64,000 nt of DNA, taken from the NCBI RefSeq assembly GCF_003602275.1, contig NZ_QZVT01000002.1:62001-126000 (forward strand), read 5' to 3'. How positions within the stretch are numbered: the stretch's first letter is position 1; each line of letters begins with the position of its first letter. A model generated the notes under the pieces. The model worked only from the letters and a program-made list of their open reading frames with translations, was not told where the DNA came from and did not search any database. Origin of the DNA: Arthrobacter cheniae. GTDB taxonomy: Bacteria > Actinomycetota > Actinomycetes > Actinomycetales > Micrococcaceae. The position numbers and the translations under genes were made by a program. Shown here piece after piece: positions 16,124 to 28,688 of this stretch.

Positions 16124-16866
16124 ACACGCTCCACATATTTGAGGGAGGGGACCCCGCGTTCGAGGTGCCACTGAACGTAGGCGCCGACGAGTCCGGCGGC
16201 TTCGCGGCGGGCTCCGGCATCCGAGGCATCGGCGATGGTCCAGTCACCTGTGAGGAGCGCCCCGAGCAATTCCATGGCGGCGGTCGACGGCGAAGCGGAT
16301 CCCGGCGGCCGGCACGTAGGGCATACTGCTCCTCCGAGCGGCGCCGAGAAGGCTGAGTGGGGGCCGGGTGCTTCGCACCGTGCGCAGTTGGTGAAGCTGG
16401 GTGCCCATCCCGCCGTCGCCAGCGCCCTCAGCAGGTAGGAGTCGAGGATCAGTTCGGAGGGATGCAGATTGCGGCTGAGGGCCGAGAAGGCCCCCGCAAC
16501 GAGGGCGTACTGCGCTCCTCCGGCCTCGCCGATGTCGGTCAGCCGTTCGGCCGTCTCGGCGATCGCCGTGGCGGCCGTGTAGCAGCCGTAATCGGAGGCG
16601 ATACCGTGCCCGTAAGCGCCCTTGGTCTCGGCCTGCGTGATGACATCGAGGCTGCGGCCGTGGGCGAGTTGCAGGTCCACCGACATGAAGGGCTCGAGCC
16701 GTGAGCCGAACTTGCTGCTGGTTCGGCGAACACCCTTGGCCACCGCGCGCACCTGGCCCTGGTCCCGTGTCAGCAGGACGATGATGCGGTCCGCCTCACC
16801 GAGCTTGTACGTACGCAGCACCACACCGATGGTGCGGTAGGTACGGGATGCTATCGAGGAGGGCAC
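16120..16866 (-). CDS. recO: DNA repair protein RecO
   Basis: RecO works with RecR to load RecA on SSB-covered single-strand DNA in the RecF pathway. The 248-residue protein has the N-terminal OB fold ([31 protein letters not shown]), the helical domain, and a zinc site with two CxxC pairs (CARC and CPTC, about residues 165-190). The start is GTG at 16866, giving [11 protein letters not shown]; the open frame upstream has no family similarity. It is coupled to uppS by a 4-nt overlap and lies 112 bp after leuA. Confidence 0.95.
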   Translation of the reverse strand: MPSSIASRTYRTIGVVLRTYKLGEADRIIVLLTRDQGQVRAVAKGVRRTSSKFGSRLEPFMSVDLQLAHGRSLDVITQAETKGAYGHGIASDYGCYTAATAIAETAERLTDIGEAGGAQYALVAGAFSALSRNLHPSELILDSYLLRALATAGWAPSFTNCARCEAPGPHSAFSAPLGGAVCPTCRPPGSASPSTAAMELLGALLTGDWTIADASDAGARREAAGLVGAYVQWHLERGVPSLKYVERV

Positions 16867-16978
16867 TCCAATATTCTCCCACCTGCCACCCCCGCGGCAG
16901 CCGATCGGCGCGGGGACGGCAGGAGGACGGGTGACGCCCGGGCTACCGCCGAGGACCGCCAGGTGAGAACCGATCCGA

Positions 16979-18811
<1,833 letters not shown>

Positions 18812-18830
<19 letters not shown>

Positions 18831-18859
18831 CACCGAAGAAGAGTCTTGTGTGCGCGCAC
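18812..18859 (-). CDS. leuA leader peptide with tandem Leu codons
   Basis: A leaderless GTG frame encodes the 15-residue peptide MRAHKTLLRCRGEAI. The two central residues are Leu, both read by CTT, a codon rare in high-GC genomes. The -10 box TATGGT lies 6 nt before the GTG. The stop is 90 nt upstream of leuA. Slow decoding at the CTT pair when charged leucyl-tRNA is short would place the ribosome next to the 5' arm of the leader hairpin. Confidence 0.6.
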
Positions 18860-18865
18860 CTTTTC

Positions 18866-18871
18866 ACCATA
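18866..18871 (-). promoter_or_regulatory. -10 box of leuA leader transcript
   Basis: TATGGT is 6 nt upstream of the GTG of the leader peptide, so the transcript should begin with that GTG. The leuA mRNA would then carry a leader of about 138 nt. Confidence 0.5.
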
Positions 18872-18950
18872 GCACGGCACATAGGATGGGTTTCGGGGCG
18901 CCCGGACGGGCGCCGTCCTGCGCCGCACCATGGAGAATCAGGAAGCGATT

Positions 18951-20909
18951 ATGACGATCAGCACTCTCGATCCAGCCAATCTCGACGGAACGGTCCGTCC
19001 CCAGGACGATCTTTTCCGGCACGCCAACGGCGTCTGGCTGAAGGACGCCGTCATTCCCGATGACCGCCCGCTGGCAGGTTCCTTCACCGCTCTGCGTGAC
19101 GCCTCCGAACTCGCTGTCCGCGCCATCATCGAGGACGCTGCATCGCTGTCCGGTGACGATGCGGCGGATGCGATCGACGCAAAACTGGGCACGCTCTACG
19201 CGGACTTCATGGACACCGACCGCATCGCGTCCGAGGGAATCTCCCCGATCATGCCGCTGCTCGAGCGCATCGCCGCAGTCGCGTCGGTCGGGGACCTGGT
19301 GGACCTCAGCGCCGGGCTGTCGCGCTCGGGGATCCAGGGCTTCCTTGCCCCCTACGTCAGCAACGACGCCGGCAACCCGGCACGCTACCTCCTGCACCTC
19401 TACCAGTCGGGCCTCGGCCTGCCGGACGAGTCCTACTACCGGGAGGACGGGTTCGCGGAGACCCGCGAGAAGTATCAGGACCTGCTCGAGCAGCTCTTCC
19501 GGCTAGCCGGTACCGATGACGCGCCAGGGGCGGCCGCGCGCGTCATGGCCCTCGAGACGCGCCTCGCCGCATCCTCGATGGGCTCGGTGGAGCGCAGGGA
19601 TCCCCAGAAGACCTACAACCTGGTGAGGCACGACGACGTGGCCGGGCTCTCGACCCACCTCGTTCCGTGGCTCGCGATCGTGACCGACGCTCCGGACCAG
19701 GCGGGAGAACTCGTGGTCAATCAGCCGGACTTCGTCCGCGGACTCGATGCCGCGCTTCGCGAAGAGGAACTGGGCAGCTGGCGGGAGTGGCTCGTGAGCC
19801 GCGTACTGCTTCATGCCTCGGATTACCTCGACGACCGCTTCGTCCAGGCCACCTTTGCGTTCTACGGCACCCATCTCGCCGGAACTCCCCAGCTGAAGGA
19901 CCGCTGGAAGCGCGGGGTGGCGCTGGTCGAGGGAGCGATGGGCGAGGCGATCGGCCAGCGGTACGTCGAACGGCACTTTCCGGCGACGCACAAGGCCGCG
20001 ATGCTGACCCTCGTCGGAAACCTCATCTCGGCCTACGAGGCGAGCATCAGGGCTCTCACCTGGATGACCGACGAGACCCGGGTCAGGGCACTGCAGAAGT
20101 TGTCGCAGTTCACCACGAAGATCGGGTACCCGGAGGAGTGGATCGACTACGGTCTGCTCGACGTGCAGCCCTCGGATCTGTACGGCAACGTCCTTCGCGC
20201 TTCCGAGTTCGAACACAGCCGGCAGCTCGGCAAGCTGGGAGGCCCCGTCGATCGTGGTGCCTGGCTGATGACTCCGCAGACCGTCAACGCCTACTACATG
20301 CCGACGATGAACGAGATCGTGTTCCCCGCTGCGATCCTGCAACCTCCCTTCTTCGATATCGACGCCGACGACGCCGTCAACTACGGCGCCATCGGAGCCG
20401 TCATCGGTCATGAGATAGGCCACGGCTTCGATGACAAGGGCTCGCAGTTCGATGGCACCGGGATGCTTGCGAACTGGTGGAGCGAGGCCGACAGGGAGGA
20501 GTTCGACGAGCTCACGGGCCGCCTCGTCGCCCAGTACGCCGCTCTCGAACCGTCGGAAGTGCCGGGGCAGCCGGTGAACGGCGAACTGACCCTCGGCGAG
20601 AACATCGGCGACCTCGGGGGGCTCGGCATCAGCTACCGGGCGTACCTCCTCAGCCTCGGGGGCGAGGAGGCTCCCGTGATCGGTGGACTGACGGGCACCC
20701 AGCGGTTCTTCCTGTCCTGGGCCACGTGCTGGCAGCAGAAGATTCGCCCCGAGGAGGCGAAGCGACGCCTGACCGTCGATCCGCACTCCCCCAACGAGTT
20801 CCGGTGCAACCAGGTCATCCGGAACCTCGACGAGTTCCACGAGGCCTTCGGCGTCAGCGACCAGGATCGTCTGTGGCTCGACCCCGAAGAGCGCGTCCGG
20901 ATCTGGTAG
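18951..20909 (+). CDS. pepO: M13 family zinc metallopeptidase (PepO/neprilysin type)
   Basis: This 652-residue endopeptidase probably degrades oligopeptides. The zinc motif is HEIGH near residue 487 (in GHEIGHGFDDKGSQFDG). The third ligand lies in ENIGDLGG near residue 550, and the substrate-binding NAYYMPTMNEI and the C-terminal DPHSPNEFRCN and NLDEFHEAF motifs are intact. There is no signal peptide or membrane helix, so it is cytosolic, like many actinobacterial PepO proteins. The ATG at 18951 is chosen because AGGAAG precedes it by 6 nt. It is divergent from leuA and convergent with the LCP gene, with a terminator between. Confidence 0.95.
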   Translation: MTISTLDPANLDGTVRPQDDLFRHANGVWLKDAVIPDDRPLAGSFTALRDASELAVRAIIEDAASLSGDDAADAIDAKLGTLYADFMDTDRIASEGISPIMPLLERIAAVASVGDLVDLSAGLSRSGIQGFLAPYVSNDAGNPARYLLHLYQSGLGLPDESYYREDGFAETREKYQDLLEQLFRLAGTDDAPGAAARVMALETRLAASSMGSVERRDPQKTYNLVRHDDVAGLSTHLVPWLAIVTDAPDQAGELVVNQPDFVRGLDAALREEELGSWREWLVSRVLLHASDYLDDRFVQATFAFYGTHLAGTPQLKDRWKRGVALVEGAMGEAIGQRYVERHFPATHKAAMLTLVGNLISAYEASIRALTWMTDETRVRALQKLSQFTTKIGYPEEWIDYGLLDVQPSDLYGNVLRASEFEHSRQLGKLGGPVDRGAWLMTPQTVNAYYMPTMNEIVFPAAILQPPFFDIDADDAVNYGAIGAVIGHEIGHGFDDKGSQFDGTGMLANWWSEADREEFDELTGRLVAQYAALEPSEVPGQPVNGELTLGENIGDLGGLGISYRAYLLSLGGEEAPVIGGLTGTQRFFLSWATCWQQKIRPEEAKRRLTVDPHSPNEFRCNQVIRNLDEFHEAFGVSDQDRLWLDPEERVRIW

Positions 20910-20917
20910 CCCCCGTC

Positions 20918-20955
20918 GCCACCCGTGCCGCGCTTTATCAGGCGGCACGGGTGGC
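20918..20955. terminator. Bidirectional terminator between pepO and the LCP gene
   Basis: A perfect 14-bp stem (20918-20931 with 20942-20955) and a 10-nt loop lie between two convergent genes. Tails are not U-rich, as is common in high-GC actinobacteria. Confidence 0.75.
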
Positions 20956-21004
20956 AGGGCTTGCAGTGGACCGGCTGGTCGACTGCGATCGGTAGGGAGT
21001 CGGC

Positions 21005-22552
21005 CTAGAGTCCGGACGACGCCTGGCAGGTGATCTGGTCGGCGGTCTGTCCCTCGAGCGCGTCACCGAGGGGCGGCACGACCACCGCGCTGCCGGTGGC
21101 CAGGTCGGCGCCGACCTGCAGCTGCACCCCGACGACCGTCTCGTCGAACACGACCCGGGTGTCGGGGACACCGAAACGTGCCGCGAGATCTGCCGCGGCC
21201 CCGTCATAGCCCGCACCGAAGACGACCAGCGTCGCTTCCGCGGGTGCAGACGCGAAGGTGTCCGTCTGGGTGTAGCCGGCGTCGAGCAGGAGCTGCCGCA
21301 CCTCCGTGGACCGCTCGGTGTTCGTCGTCGCGTTGACGACGAGCACCGGCACCGTCGCGGGATCGACGGCGGGAGCGTCCGTCGTTTCCGGTGCGGACGG
21401 TGATACTTCCGGTGCCGGCGCCGCGGCATCGGGAGACTGTTCGGTGATCCCGCGGTCCTCCCGAAGAGCATCGAACAGGGGGGCGGCGGCTTCCTCGTCG
21501 AGCACCAGGCGGTTGGGGTCCTCGACCCACGGCTCGGTCGGCACGGTCACGAAGGCCATGTTGCCGAGGTCGACGTTCTTCAGCCGGTCGGCGATCTTGA
21601 GGATCTCCGTGGGCTGCGACAGGGCATCATCGACCGTCAGGTTGCGCGTGATCACGTCGGCGATCGAGTAGAGCTTCGGCAGGTTCGTCAGGGTCCCCTC
21701 CGCACGCACTTTCCGGGCCAGGGATGCCATGAAGGACTGCTGCGCCGCGATACGCCCGATATCGCCGCCGTCGCCGAAACTGTGGCGGGTTCGCAGGAAC
21801 GCCAGGGCCTGGTCCCCCTCGACCTCACTGGTTCCGGCCGGCAGCTTGAGACCGGAGAACTCATCATCGACGGGTTCCTCGACGCAGACGTCGACCCCGC
21901 CGACAGCCGAGGACAACTCGCTGACGGCATTGAACCCGGCCATCATGAAGTGGTCGATGGACAGGCCCGTGAGGTTGTTGATGGCGGCCACGGTGCAGCC
22001 CGGCCCGCCCTCGTTCAGTGCTTCGTTCAACTGTCCGAGGTCCACGGCGGCCGAGACGTTTCCGGACTCGGGGTTCACGCAGCCCGGCACGGGTACGAGC
22101 AGGTCGCGCGGGAAGGAGACGACCGTGACGTTCTGCCGGTCGGCCGAGAGCGTTGCGAGCATCATGACGTCCGAGTTGCCCTCACCGGACGAATCCTCCT
22201 CACTACCGAAGAACTCGCCGGAATTGCCCGTACGGGTATCGGATCCGAGGATGAGGATCTGGAGCGGATCGGTGCTTGAATCCACCGGAAGTGCTGTGCC
22301 CTGGTTCTCGCCGAGGTTGAGCGGCATGGTATCGACATTGGACTGGAGCCGGAGCACCTGCACGCCCACGAAGGCGACGACGGCCACGATCGCCGAAGCC
22401 ATCAGGATGGCTGTCAGCTTGAGTCCGCGGAAGCGCCGTGCCCGACCCAGGTGCCTGCTGCCCGGCGCGACGCCGATGACAGCCTCAGCAGGTGTCGCCG
22501 CGAAGGGGTCGCTGGCGTTATCGGCGCCCTCGGGTGACGGTCGGCGGCTCAT
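21005..22552 (-). CDS. LCP family (LytR-CpsA-Psr) cell-wall ligase with LytR_C domain
   Basis: This 515-residue membrane protein has a cytosolic N-terminus of about 45 residues and one membrane helix (about 46-68). An extracytoplasmic LCP domain follows (about 95-300, with ILILGSDTRTG, SDVMMLATLSADRQNVTVVSFPRDLLV and GDQALAFLRTRHSFGDGGDIGRIAAQQ). An Asp/Pro/Ala linker leads to a C-terminal LytR_C domain (about 400-480). LCP enzymes transfer polymers such as teichoic acid, arabinogalactan or capsule from a polyprenyl carrier to peptidoglycan. The Arg and Asp residues that bind the pyrophosphate are present. It is downstream of era but separated from it by a strong terminator, so it is probably transcribed alone. 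Confidence 0.93.
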   Translation of the reverse strand: MSRRPSPEGADNASDPFAATPAEAVIGVAPGSRHLGRARRFRGLKLTAILMASAIVAVVAFVGVQVLRLQSNVDTMPLNLGENQGTALPVDSSTDPLQILILGSDTRTGNSGEFFGSEEDSSGEGNSDVMMLATLSADRQNVTVVSFPRDLLVPVPGCVNPESGNVSAAVDLGQLNEALNEGGPGCTVAAINNLTGLSIDHFMMAGFNAVSELSSAVGGVDVCVEEPVDDEFSGLKLPAGTSEVEGDQALAFLRTRHSFGDGGDIGRIAAQQSFMASLARKVRAEGTLTNLPKLYSIADVITRNLTVDDALSQPTEILKIADRLKNVDLGNMAFVTVPTEPWVEDPNRLVLDEEAAAPLFDALREDRGITEQSPDAAAPAPEVSPSAPETTDAPAVDPATVPVLVVNATTNTERSTEVRQLLLDAGYTQTDTFASAPAEATLVVFGAGYDGAAADLAARFGVPDTRVVFDETVVGVQLQVGADLATGSAVVVPPLGDALEGQTADQITCQASSGL

Positions 22553-22623
22553 GCCGGTGCTCCTTCGGGTGACTGGACGGGTTGGGTGGTGCTGAAATCT
22601 TTCCCTGGGCGGGAACAGGGCCG

Positions 22624-22666
22624 GATCACCGTCGATCCCCCTCGCGCAGGGGGATCGACGGTGATC
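22624..22666. terminator. Perfect 19-bp hairpin downstream of era
   Basis: Arms 22624-22642 and 22648-22666 are perfectly complementary over 19 bp with a 5-nt loop. The hairpin follows the era stop by about 70 nt and precedes the LCP start by about 70 nt on the same strand, so it should end the phoH-ybeY-CBS-era transcript. Confidence 0.75.
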
Positions 22667-22733
22667 GGGAGGTACGCGGGAGGATCAGTCCCGTTGCAGC
22701 GACATAACGACCGGGACGTGCCGGCGGTGCCCG

Positions 22734-23649
22734 TCAGAACCCGAGCTTGACGAGTTGCTTGGGGTCTCGCTGCCAGTCCTTTGCGACCTTGACGTGCAGG
22801 TCGAGGTAGATCCGGGTCCCCAGCAGCGCCTCGATACCGCGGCGCGCAGTGGTTCCGATCTCCCGGAGCCGGGCGCCTCCCTTGCCGATGATGATGGCCT
22901 TCTGCGACGACCTCTCCACGTAGACATTCACGTGGACATCCAGCATCGGGTTGTCCTCGCTTCGCCCCTCCCGGGGGATCATCTCCTCGACGACGACGGC
23001 GATGGAGTGCGGCATCTCGTCGCGGACGCCCTCGAGTGCGGCTTCCCGCACCAGTTCCGCGACCATGACGGCTTCCGGCTCGTCCGTCAGCTCTCCGTCC
23101 GGGTACAGGACGGGCGATTCGGGCATGTGTCCGCTGAAGACCTCGGCGACAGTGCCCACCTGGAAGCCGTCCGCGGCCGAGACCGGAACGATGTCCGCCC
23201 AGCCATCGGGCCCGGCCACCTCCACGCCTAGTTTCGAGACGGCGAGCAGCTGCTCAGTCAGCGCCTGGCGGTCCACGAGGTCCGTTTTGGTGACGACGGC
23301 GATCAGCGGCTTCCGCTTCAGCCGCGCGAGCTGCTCGGCGATGTAACGGTCACCCGGGCCGATCTTCTCATTGGCCGGAAGGCAGAACCCGACGGCGTCG
23401 ACCTCGGCGAGGGTGTCAGCCACGAGGTCGTTCAGCCGCTGCCCGAGCAGGGTGCGGGGACGGTGCAGCCCCGGTGTGTCGACGAGGACGATCTGGGAGT
23501 CCTCACGGTTGACGATTCCACGGATGGTGTGGCGCGTGGTCTGCGGCTTGGCCGACGTGATGGCGACCTTCTGGCCCACGAGGGCGTTCGTGAGGGTCGA
23601 TTTACCCGCATTCGGCCGCCCGACGAGCGAGACGAATCCCGCCCTGTGC

Positions 23650-23663
<14 letters not shown>
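22734..23663 (-). CDS. era: GTPase Era
   Basis: Era is an essential GTPase that binds the 3' end of 16S rRNA and helps mature the 30S subunit. The 309-residue protein has G1 GRPNAGKST near residue 15, the effector loop TTRH, G3 DTPGLHRP and G4 TKTDL. The C-terminal KH domain includes GKGGARLREIGTTARRGIEA. It overlaps the CBS-domain gene upstream by 14 nt and is the last gene of the phoH-ybeY-CBS-era operon. Confidence 0.98.
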
Positions 23664-24956
<1,293 letters not shown>

Positions 24957-24960
<4 letters not shown>

Positions 24961-25430
24961 GCGCGGGTCTCCTGCGGCGCATCTCCACCGAGGAAGTCCG
25001 CGAGCAGCTGGCGCTGGAGGCCGAACATCTCCTTCTCGTCCTCGGGTTCCGCATGGTCGAAACCGAGGAGGTGGAGGACGCCGTGCGTCGTCAGCAGCAG
25101 GAGCTCGTCACCCGTGCTGTGCCCTGCGGCCGCTCCCTGGGACGCGGCGACCTCCGGGCAGAGGACGATATCGCCGAGAAGCCCGGCGGGCGTCACACGG
25201 CCAGGGGTCCCCGGTCGAAGCTCGTCCATGGGGAAGGAGAGCACATCGGTGGGACCGGGCTCGTCCATCCACTCGACATGGAGCTTCTCCATCGCGGCGG
25301 TGTCCACCAGGATGATCGACAGCTCTGCCTCGGGGTGGACGAACAGTGACTCGAAGAGGAAGTTGGAGAGACGGACGAGGGCTTCGCCGTCGACGTCGTA
25401 TCCCGACTCGTTGTTGACCTCGACGCTCAT
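24957..25430 (-). CDS. ybeY: Endoribonuclease YbeY, rRNA maturation factor
   Basis: YbeY is a zinc-dependent RNase needed for 3' maturation of 16S rRNA and ribosome quality control. The 157-residue protein has the [10 protein letters not shown] motif, [10 protein letters not shown], and the zinc site [11 protein letters not shown] followed by [10 protein letters not shown]. The ATG at 25430 overlaps the phoH stop (ATGA), and the end overlaps the next gene, so all four genes of the operon are packed head to tail. Confidence 0.97.
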
Positions 25431-26461
25431 CGTCCGTTCACCGGTCGGCCGGAGCGCGACTGCCCCGCCCGCTGCTCCTCGTCCCATGCGCTGTAGGCGC
25501 TCACGATGTCCCCCACGAGCCGGTGGCGCACGACGTCGGAGGCGTCCAGTTCGCTGAAGTAGACGTCGTCGACGTCGTCGAGGATCTCGCGGACGACGCG
25601 CAACCCGGAGCTCGTGCCGTTGGGGAGGTCCACCTGCGTGACGTCACCCGTGACGACCATCTTCGAACCGAAGCCGAGGCGCGTGAGGAACATCTTCATC
25701 TGCTCGGGCGTCGTGTTCTGGGCCTCGTCGAGGATGATGAAGGCGTCGTTGAGCGTCCGTCCGCGCATGTAGGCCAGGGGCGCCACCTCGATGGTGCCGG
25801 CTGCCATGAGGCGCGGGATGGAGTCCGGGTCCATCATGTCGTGCAGCGCGTCGTACAGCGGTCGGAGGTACGGGTCGATCTTGTCGTTGAGCGTTCCCGG
25901 CAGGAATCCGAGCCGCTCCCCCGCCTCGACGGCGGGCCTCGTGAGGATGATCCTGTTGACCTCCTTCTGCTGCAATGCCTGCACTGCCTTGGCCATGGCG
26001 AGGTAGGTCTTGCCGGTACCCGCGGGGCCGATGCCGAACACGATCGTGTTGCGGTCTATCGCATCCACGTAGGTGCTCTGGTTGAGGGTCTTCGGGCGGA
26101 TAGTCTTGCCGCGGGACGACAGGATGTTGACGGACAATACCTCGGAGGGCCTGGCCGCGCTCTGCGTCTTGAGCATCATGACCAGCTGCTCGAGCACCTG
26201 GGGGGAGACGGTTGCGTTGTTGCTGGCCATGGTGCGGATCTCGCCGACGAGGCGCTCCGTACGCAGGACGTCCGCGGACGGTCCCGTGATGGTGAGCTCG
26301 TTCCCTCTGGCCTGGAGGCCGACGCCGGGAAAGGAATCCTCGATCAGGCGGAGGGCCTCGTCATTGGACCCGAGCGCCTGCACCATCTGCTCGGTCGAGT
26401 CGAAGATGAAAATCCTTGAGTCCAGCCCTGCTGCGTTGATGCCTGTTGAAGATTCGCTCAT
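25427..26461 (-). CDS. PhoH-family ATPase (PhoH-like, PhoL type)
   Basis: This 344-residue protein combines an N-terminal KH-like region (about 10-85) with a PhoH ATPase/RNA-helicase-like domain: Walker [29 protein letters not shown], Walker [12 protein letters not shown] and [11 protein letters not shown]. Its link to ybeY is conserved in bacteria and points to RNA processing or ribosome maturation rather than phosphate control. It is the first gene of the phoH-ybeY-CBS-era operon. An interrupted palindrome lies 130 bp upstream. I leave the symbol empty because several phoH paralogs exist in these genomes. Confidence 0.95.
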   Translation of the reverse strand: MSESSTGINAAGLDSRIFIFDSTEQMVQALGSNDEALRLIEDSFPGVGLQARGNELTITGPSADVLRTERLVGEIRTMASNNATVSPQVLEQLVMMLKTQSAARPSEVLSVNILSSRGKTIRPKTLNQSTYVDAIDRNTIVFGIGPAGTGKTYLAMAKAVQALQQKEVNRIILTRPAVEAGERLGFLPGTLNDKIDPYLRPLYDALHDMMDPDSIPRLMAAGTIEVAPLAYMRGRTLNDAFIILDEAQNTTPEQMKMFLTRLGFGSKMVVTGDVTQVDLPNGTSSGLRVVREILDDVDDVYFSELDASDVVRHRLVGDIVSAYSAWDEEQRAGQSRSGRPVNGR

Positions 26462-26914
26462 AGCTCGGCCGTCCGGCCTTCGATCGCCCCTCGTTCGAGT
26501 AGTCGTCCTGATGTGGTGTCGGGTCCGCCCGCCGGCGTGGCCGTTCTTCTCGAGCAGGCCGCACCAGCAGTGGCAGAAGCCTCAATGTTACGGCATACCG
26601 TTTATGCCAACAGGAGCGGATCCGTCTTGATTCCCTGGCCGCAGGCGTCCGACGGGTGTGTCCAGTCGTCCTGAGCTTTCGTCGCAATTCCGCAACGGCT
26701 TCGTATCGATCAGGTTTCAGTCAGGCGGAGGACTCTTTTCCATGCGGACCGACCCCCGGCGCTGTGCCAAGCTGAAACAGGTCCGGCGAAGTCACGCCGT
26801 CCATCGGACGGTGCCGGTCCCTATGAGGTCGGTGAGGCCGCCGACCTCCGATGACCTGAATTCAAGCACCTCACTGGAACCGCGCCTGCATGCGCCTGAC
26901 GAAAGGGGTCGAGC
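26462..26914. other. Divergent intergenic region between phoH and the GerMN gene
   Basis: These 453 bases carry the promoters of the two divergent genes. I see a palindrome at 26592-26608 and a ribosome-binding site for the GerMN gene, but no extra gene. Confidence 0.5.
26585..26608 (-). promoter_or_regulatory. Palindrome with -10-like box upstream of phoH
   Basis: GGCATA, five bases, TATGCC forms an interrupted palindrome at 26592-26608. Directly downstream in the phoH direction is TAACAT (26585-26590), a possible -10 box. The overlap would suit a repressor site, but the regulator is unknown and no good -35 spacing was found. Confidence 0.3.
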
Positions 26915-27907
26915 ATGAGCCAGCACGACCCCCTCCGGAAGAACAGGTTGGGACTGCGCGGGATACTCCTGGTGTCCGGCGGCGTACTCGTGGCAAGCAG
27001 CATCTTCTTCCTGCCCGACACCGGCCTGCTCCCGGGCAGCGCTTCGACGACGGACCTCGCGCAACCATCGCTGACGGCCGCGTCCAGCGAGGGGACCGAG
27101 GGATCCTCCGACGCTGCCGTCCGGAAGCAGGGGGCCGCTGCCGGTCCCGCCGACGCGACCCAGCCGCTGCTGCCCGTCTACTGGCTCGGCGAGGTCGAAG
27201 GAACGGACCGTCTCTTCCGCGAATACCTCGTCTCTCCCGCGGGTGCGACGGGCGATCCCATCTCCGAGGCCGTGCAGGTGATGACCGAGGGGCAGCCCCT
27301 GGACCCGGACTACCACTCGCCGTGGCGCCCGGCCTCGAGCGTGAGCTCCTCCATCTCGACCAAGAACGTGATCACCCTGGACATCTCCTCCGACTCGGTC
27401 TCGAAGCGACTCGACGAGGACGAAGCGCGGATCGCCCTGCAGCAGCTGGTGCACACCGCTACGGCGGCCGCCGCCCACGGCGGCCTCATCGCGGGAGGCG
27501 AAGCGAGCTCGGTCGTCGTCCTCGTCGACGGGGCAGCGAACCACCGGGCTTTCGGTGCCGTCGATCTCGGCGGGGAATGGACACGGGACCCGTCGGCGCT
27601 CGCGCCCGTGTGGGTGATAGACCCCCAGGAGGGGGTCGAGCACGCCGCCGAGAGCCTGACCATCCACGGCGTCGGCCCCGCTTCGGATGATTCGCTCGCC
27701 TGGCGCATCGACCGGAGCGTGGACGGCTCGGCCGCCGGAGACACCAACCTCTTCCGGGACGGATCCGTGGACATCTCGTCGCAGGACGGTGTGCCGGGCG
27801 CCTACTCCTTCTCGGTGACACTCCCCCCGGGTCAGTACGAGATCACCGTTTCAACGCCGTCCGGCAGCGGCACCGCCCAGGACTCGAAGACCATCACCAT
27901 CCGCTAG
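26915..27907 (+). CDS. Secreted or membrane-anchored GerMN/Gmad2 domain protein
   Basis: This 330-residue protein has an N-terminal signal anchor (about residues 14-34) and a Ser/Ala-rich linker. A GerMN domain follows (about 85-215, with LPVYWLGEVEGTDRLFREYL and NVITLDISSDSV), then a C-terminal Gmad2 immunoglobulin-like domain (about 230-330, with LTIHGVGPASDD and FSVTLPPGQYEITVSTPSG). These modules were first seen in spore germination proteins, but actinobacterial versions occur in non-sporulating species as extracytoplasmic binding proteins, role unknown. An AAAGGGG ribosome-binding site precedes the ATG by 6 nt. It is convergent with rsmE, with only 11 bp between stops. Confidence 0.85.
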   Translation: MSQHDPLRKNRLGLRGILLVSGGVLVASSIFFLPDTGLLPGSASTTDLAQPSLTAASSEGTEGSSDAAVRKQGAAAGPADATQPLLPVYWLGEVEGTDRLFREYLVSPAGATGDPISEAVQVMTEGQPLDPDYHSPWRPASSVSSSISTKNVITLDISSDSVSKRLDEDEARIALQQLVHTATAAAAHGGLIAGGEASSVVVLVDGAANHRAFGAVDLGGEWTRDPSALAPVWVIDPQEGVEHAAESLTIHGVGPASDDSLAWRIDRSVDGSAAGDTNLFRDGSVDISSQDGVPGAYSFSVTLPPGQYEITVSTPSGSGTAQDSKTITIR

Positions 27908-27918
27908 CGGCCGCGGTG

Positions 27919-28686
27919 CTACCAGCGTTCCAGCAGGTGGTTCAGCAGGACGAGGGCCGCCGGACCGGCCGAGGACGATCGCAGAACGTGCGGCCCCAGG
28001 CGGGCTGACTCGGCACCGACCGCGCGCAGCTTCTCCAGCTCCGCGTCGCTGATGCCGCCCTCGGGTCCGACGACGACGGCGGTCGACGACGCGGCGGCAA
28101 GGCCACCGGTGGCACGGAGAGCGTCGACCCGGTCTGCGAGCGAGGCATCGGCATCCTCGTGGAGGACGACGACGCGATCGACGGACGCAGCCCATGCAGC
28201 CAACCTGGTGGTATCCATCACGGGGTGCACCCCGGGCACGAACGAGCGGCGCGACTGCTTGGACGCGGCAGCCACGAGCGATACCCACTTTTGCCGGCCC
28301 TTCTCCGCCTTGTCCCCACGCCACCGAACGATGCACCGCTCGGCGTGCCACGGGACGACGGCGTCGACGCCGAGCTCGGTGGCCGCCTCGACGGCCTGCT
28401 CGTCGCGGCCGCCCTTGGCCAGGGCCTGCACGAGCACGAGGCGGTGCAGCGGGGCCGGGTCCTGGCCCGCGGTGTCGATCATCAGCTCGATCGTTCCCGT
28501 ACCGACGGCGGTGATGATCCCGCCGAGCCTGTAACCGGCGCCGTCGGAGACGTCGACCGGCTCTCCCACGGAGAGCCGGCGCACGGTCGCCGCGTGGCGT
28601 CCCTCGTCACCGCCAAGAACGAAGACACCGCCCGGACGCGCCACACGGACGTCCTTGTCCGGTCCGAAGAACAGGGGACGCGTCAT
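27919..28686 (-). CDS. rsmE: 16S rRNA (uracil-1498-N3)-methyltransferase
   Basis: RsmE methylates N3 of U1498 in 16S rRNA with SAM. The 255-residue product has the N-terminal PUA-like domain (RPLFFGPDKDVRV, GDEGRHAATVRRLSVGE) and the SPOUT knot domain (ALAKGGRDEQAVEAATELG, WVSLVAAASKQSRRS, VVVGPEGGISDAELEKL, LGPHVLRSSSAGPAAL). It follows dnaJ by 2 nt on the same strand and is cotranscribed with hrcA-dnaJ, the usual actinobacterial order. Confidence 0.97.
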   Translation of the reverse strand: MTRPLFFGPDKDVRVARPGGVFVLGGDEGRHAATVRRLSVGEPVDVSDGAGYRLGGIITAVGTGTIELMIDTAGQDPAPLHRLVLVQALAKGGRDEQAVEAATELGVDAVVPWHAERCIVRWRGDKAEKGRQKWVSLVAAASKQSRRSFVPGVHPVMDTTRLAAWAASVDRVVVLHEDADASLADRVDALRATGGLAAASSTAVVVGPEGGISDAELEKLRAVGAESARLGPHVLRSSSAGPAALVLLNHLLERW

Positions 28687-28688
28687 CG

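Noticed and set aside
19503-20948. 481-codon open frame on the minus strand across pepO
   Set aside because: It is antisense to the M13 peptidase gene, which has all catalytic motifs.
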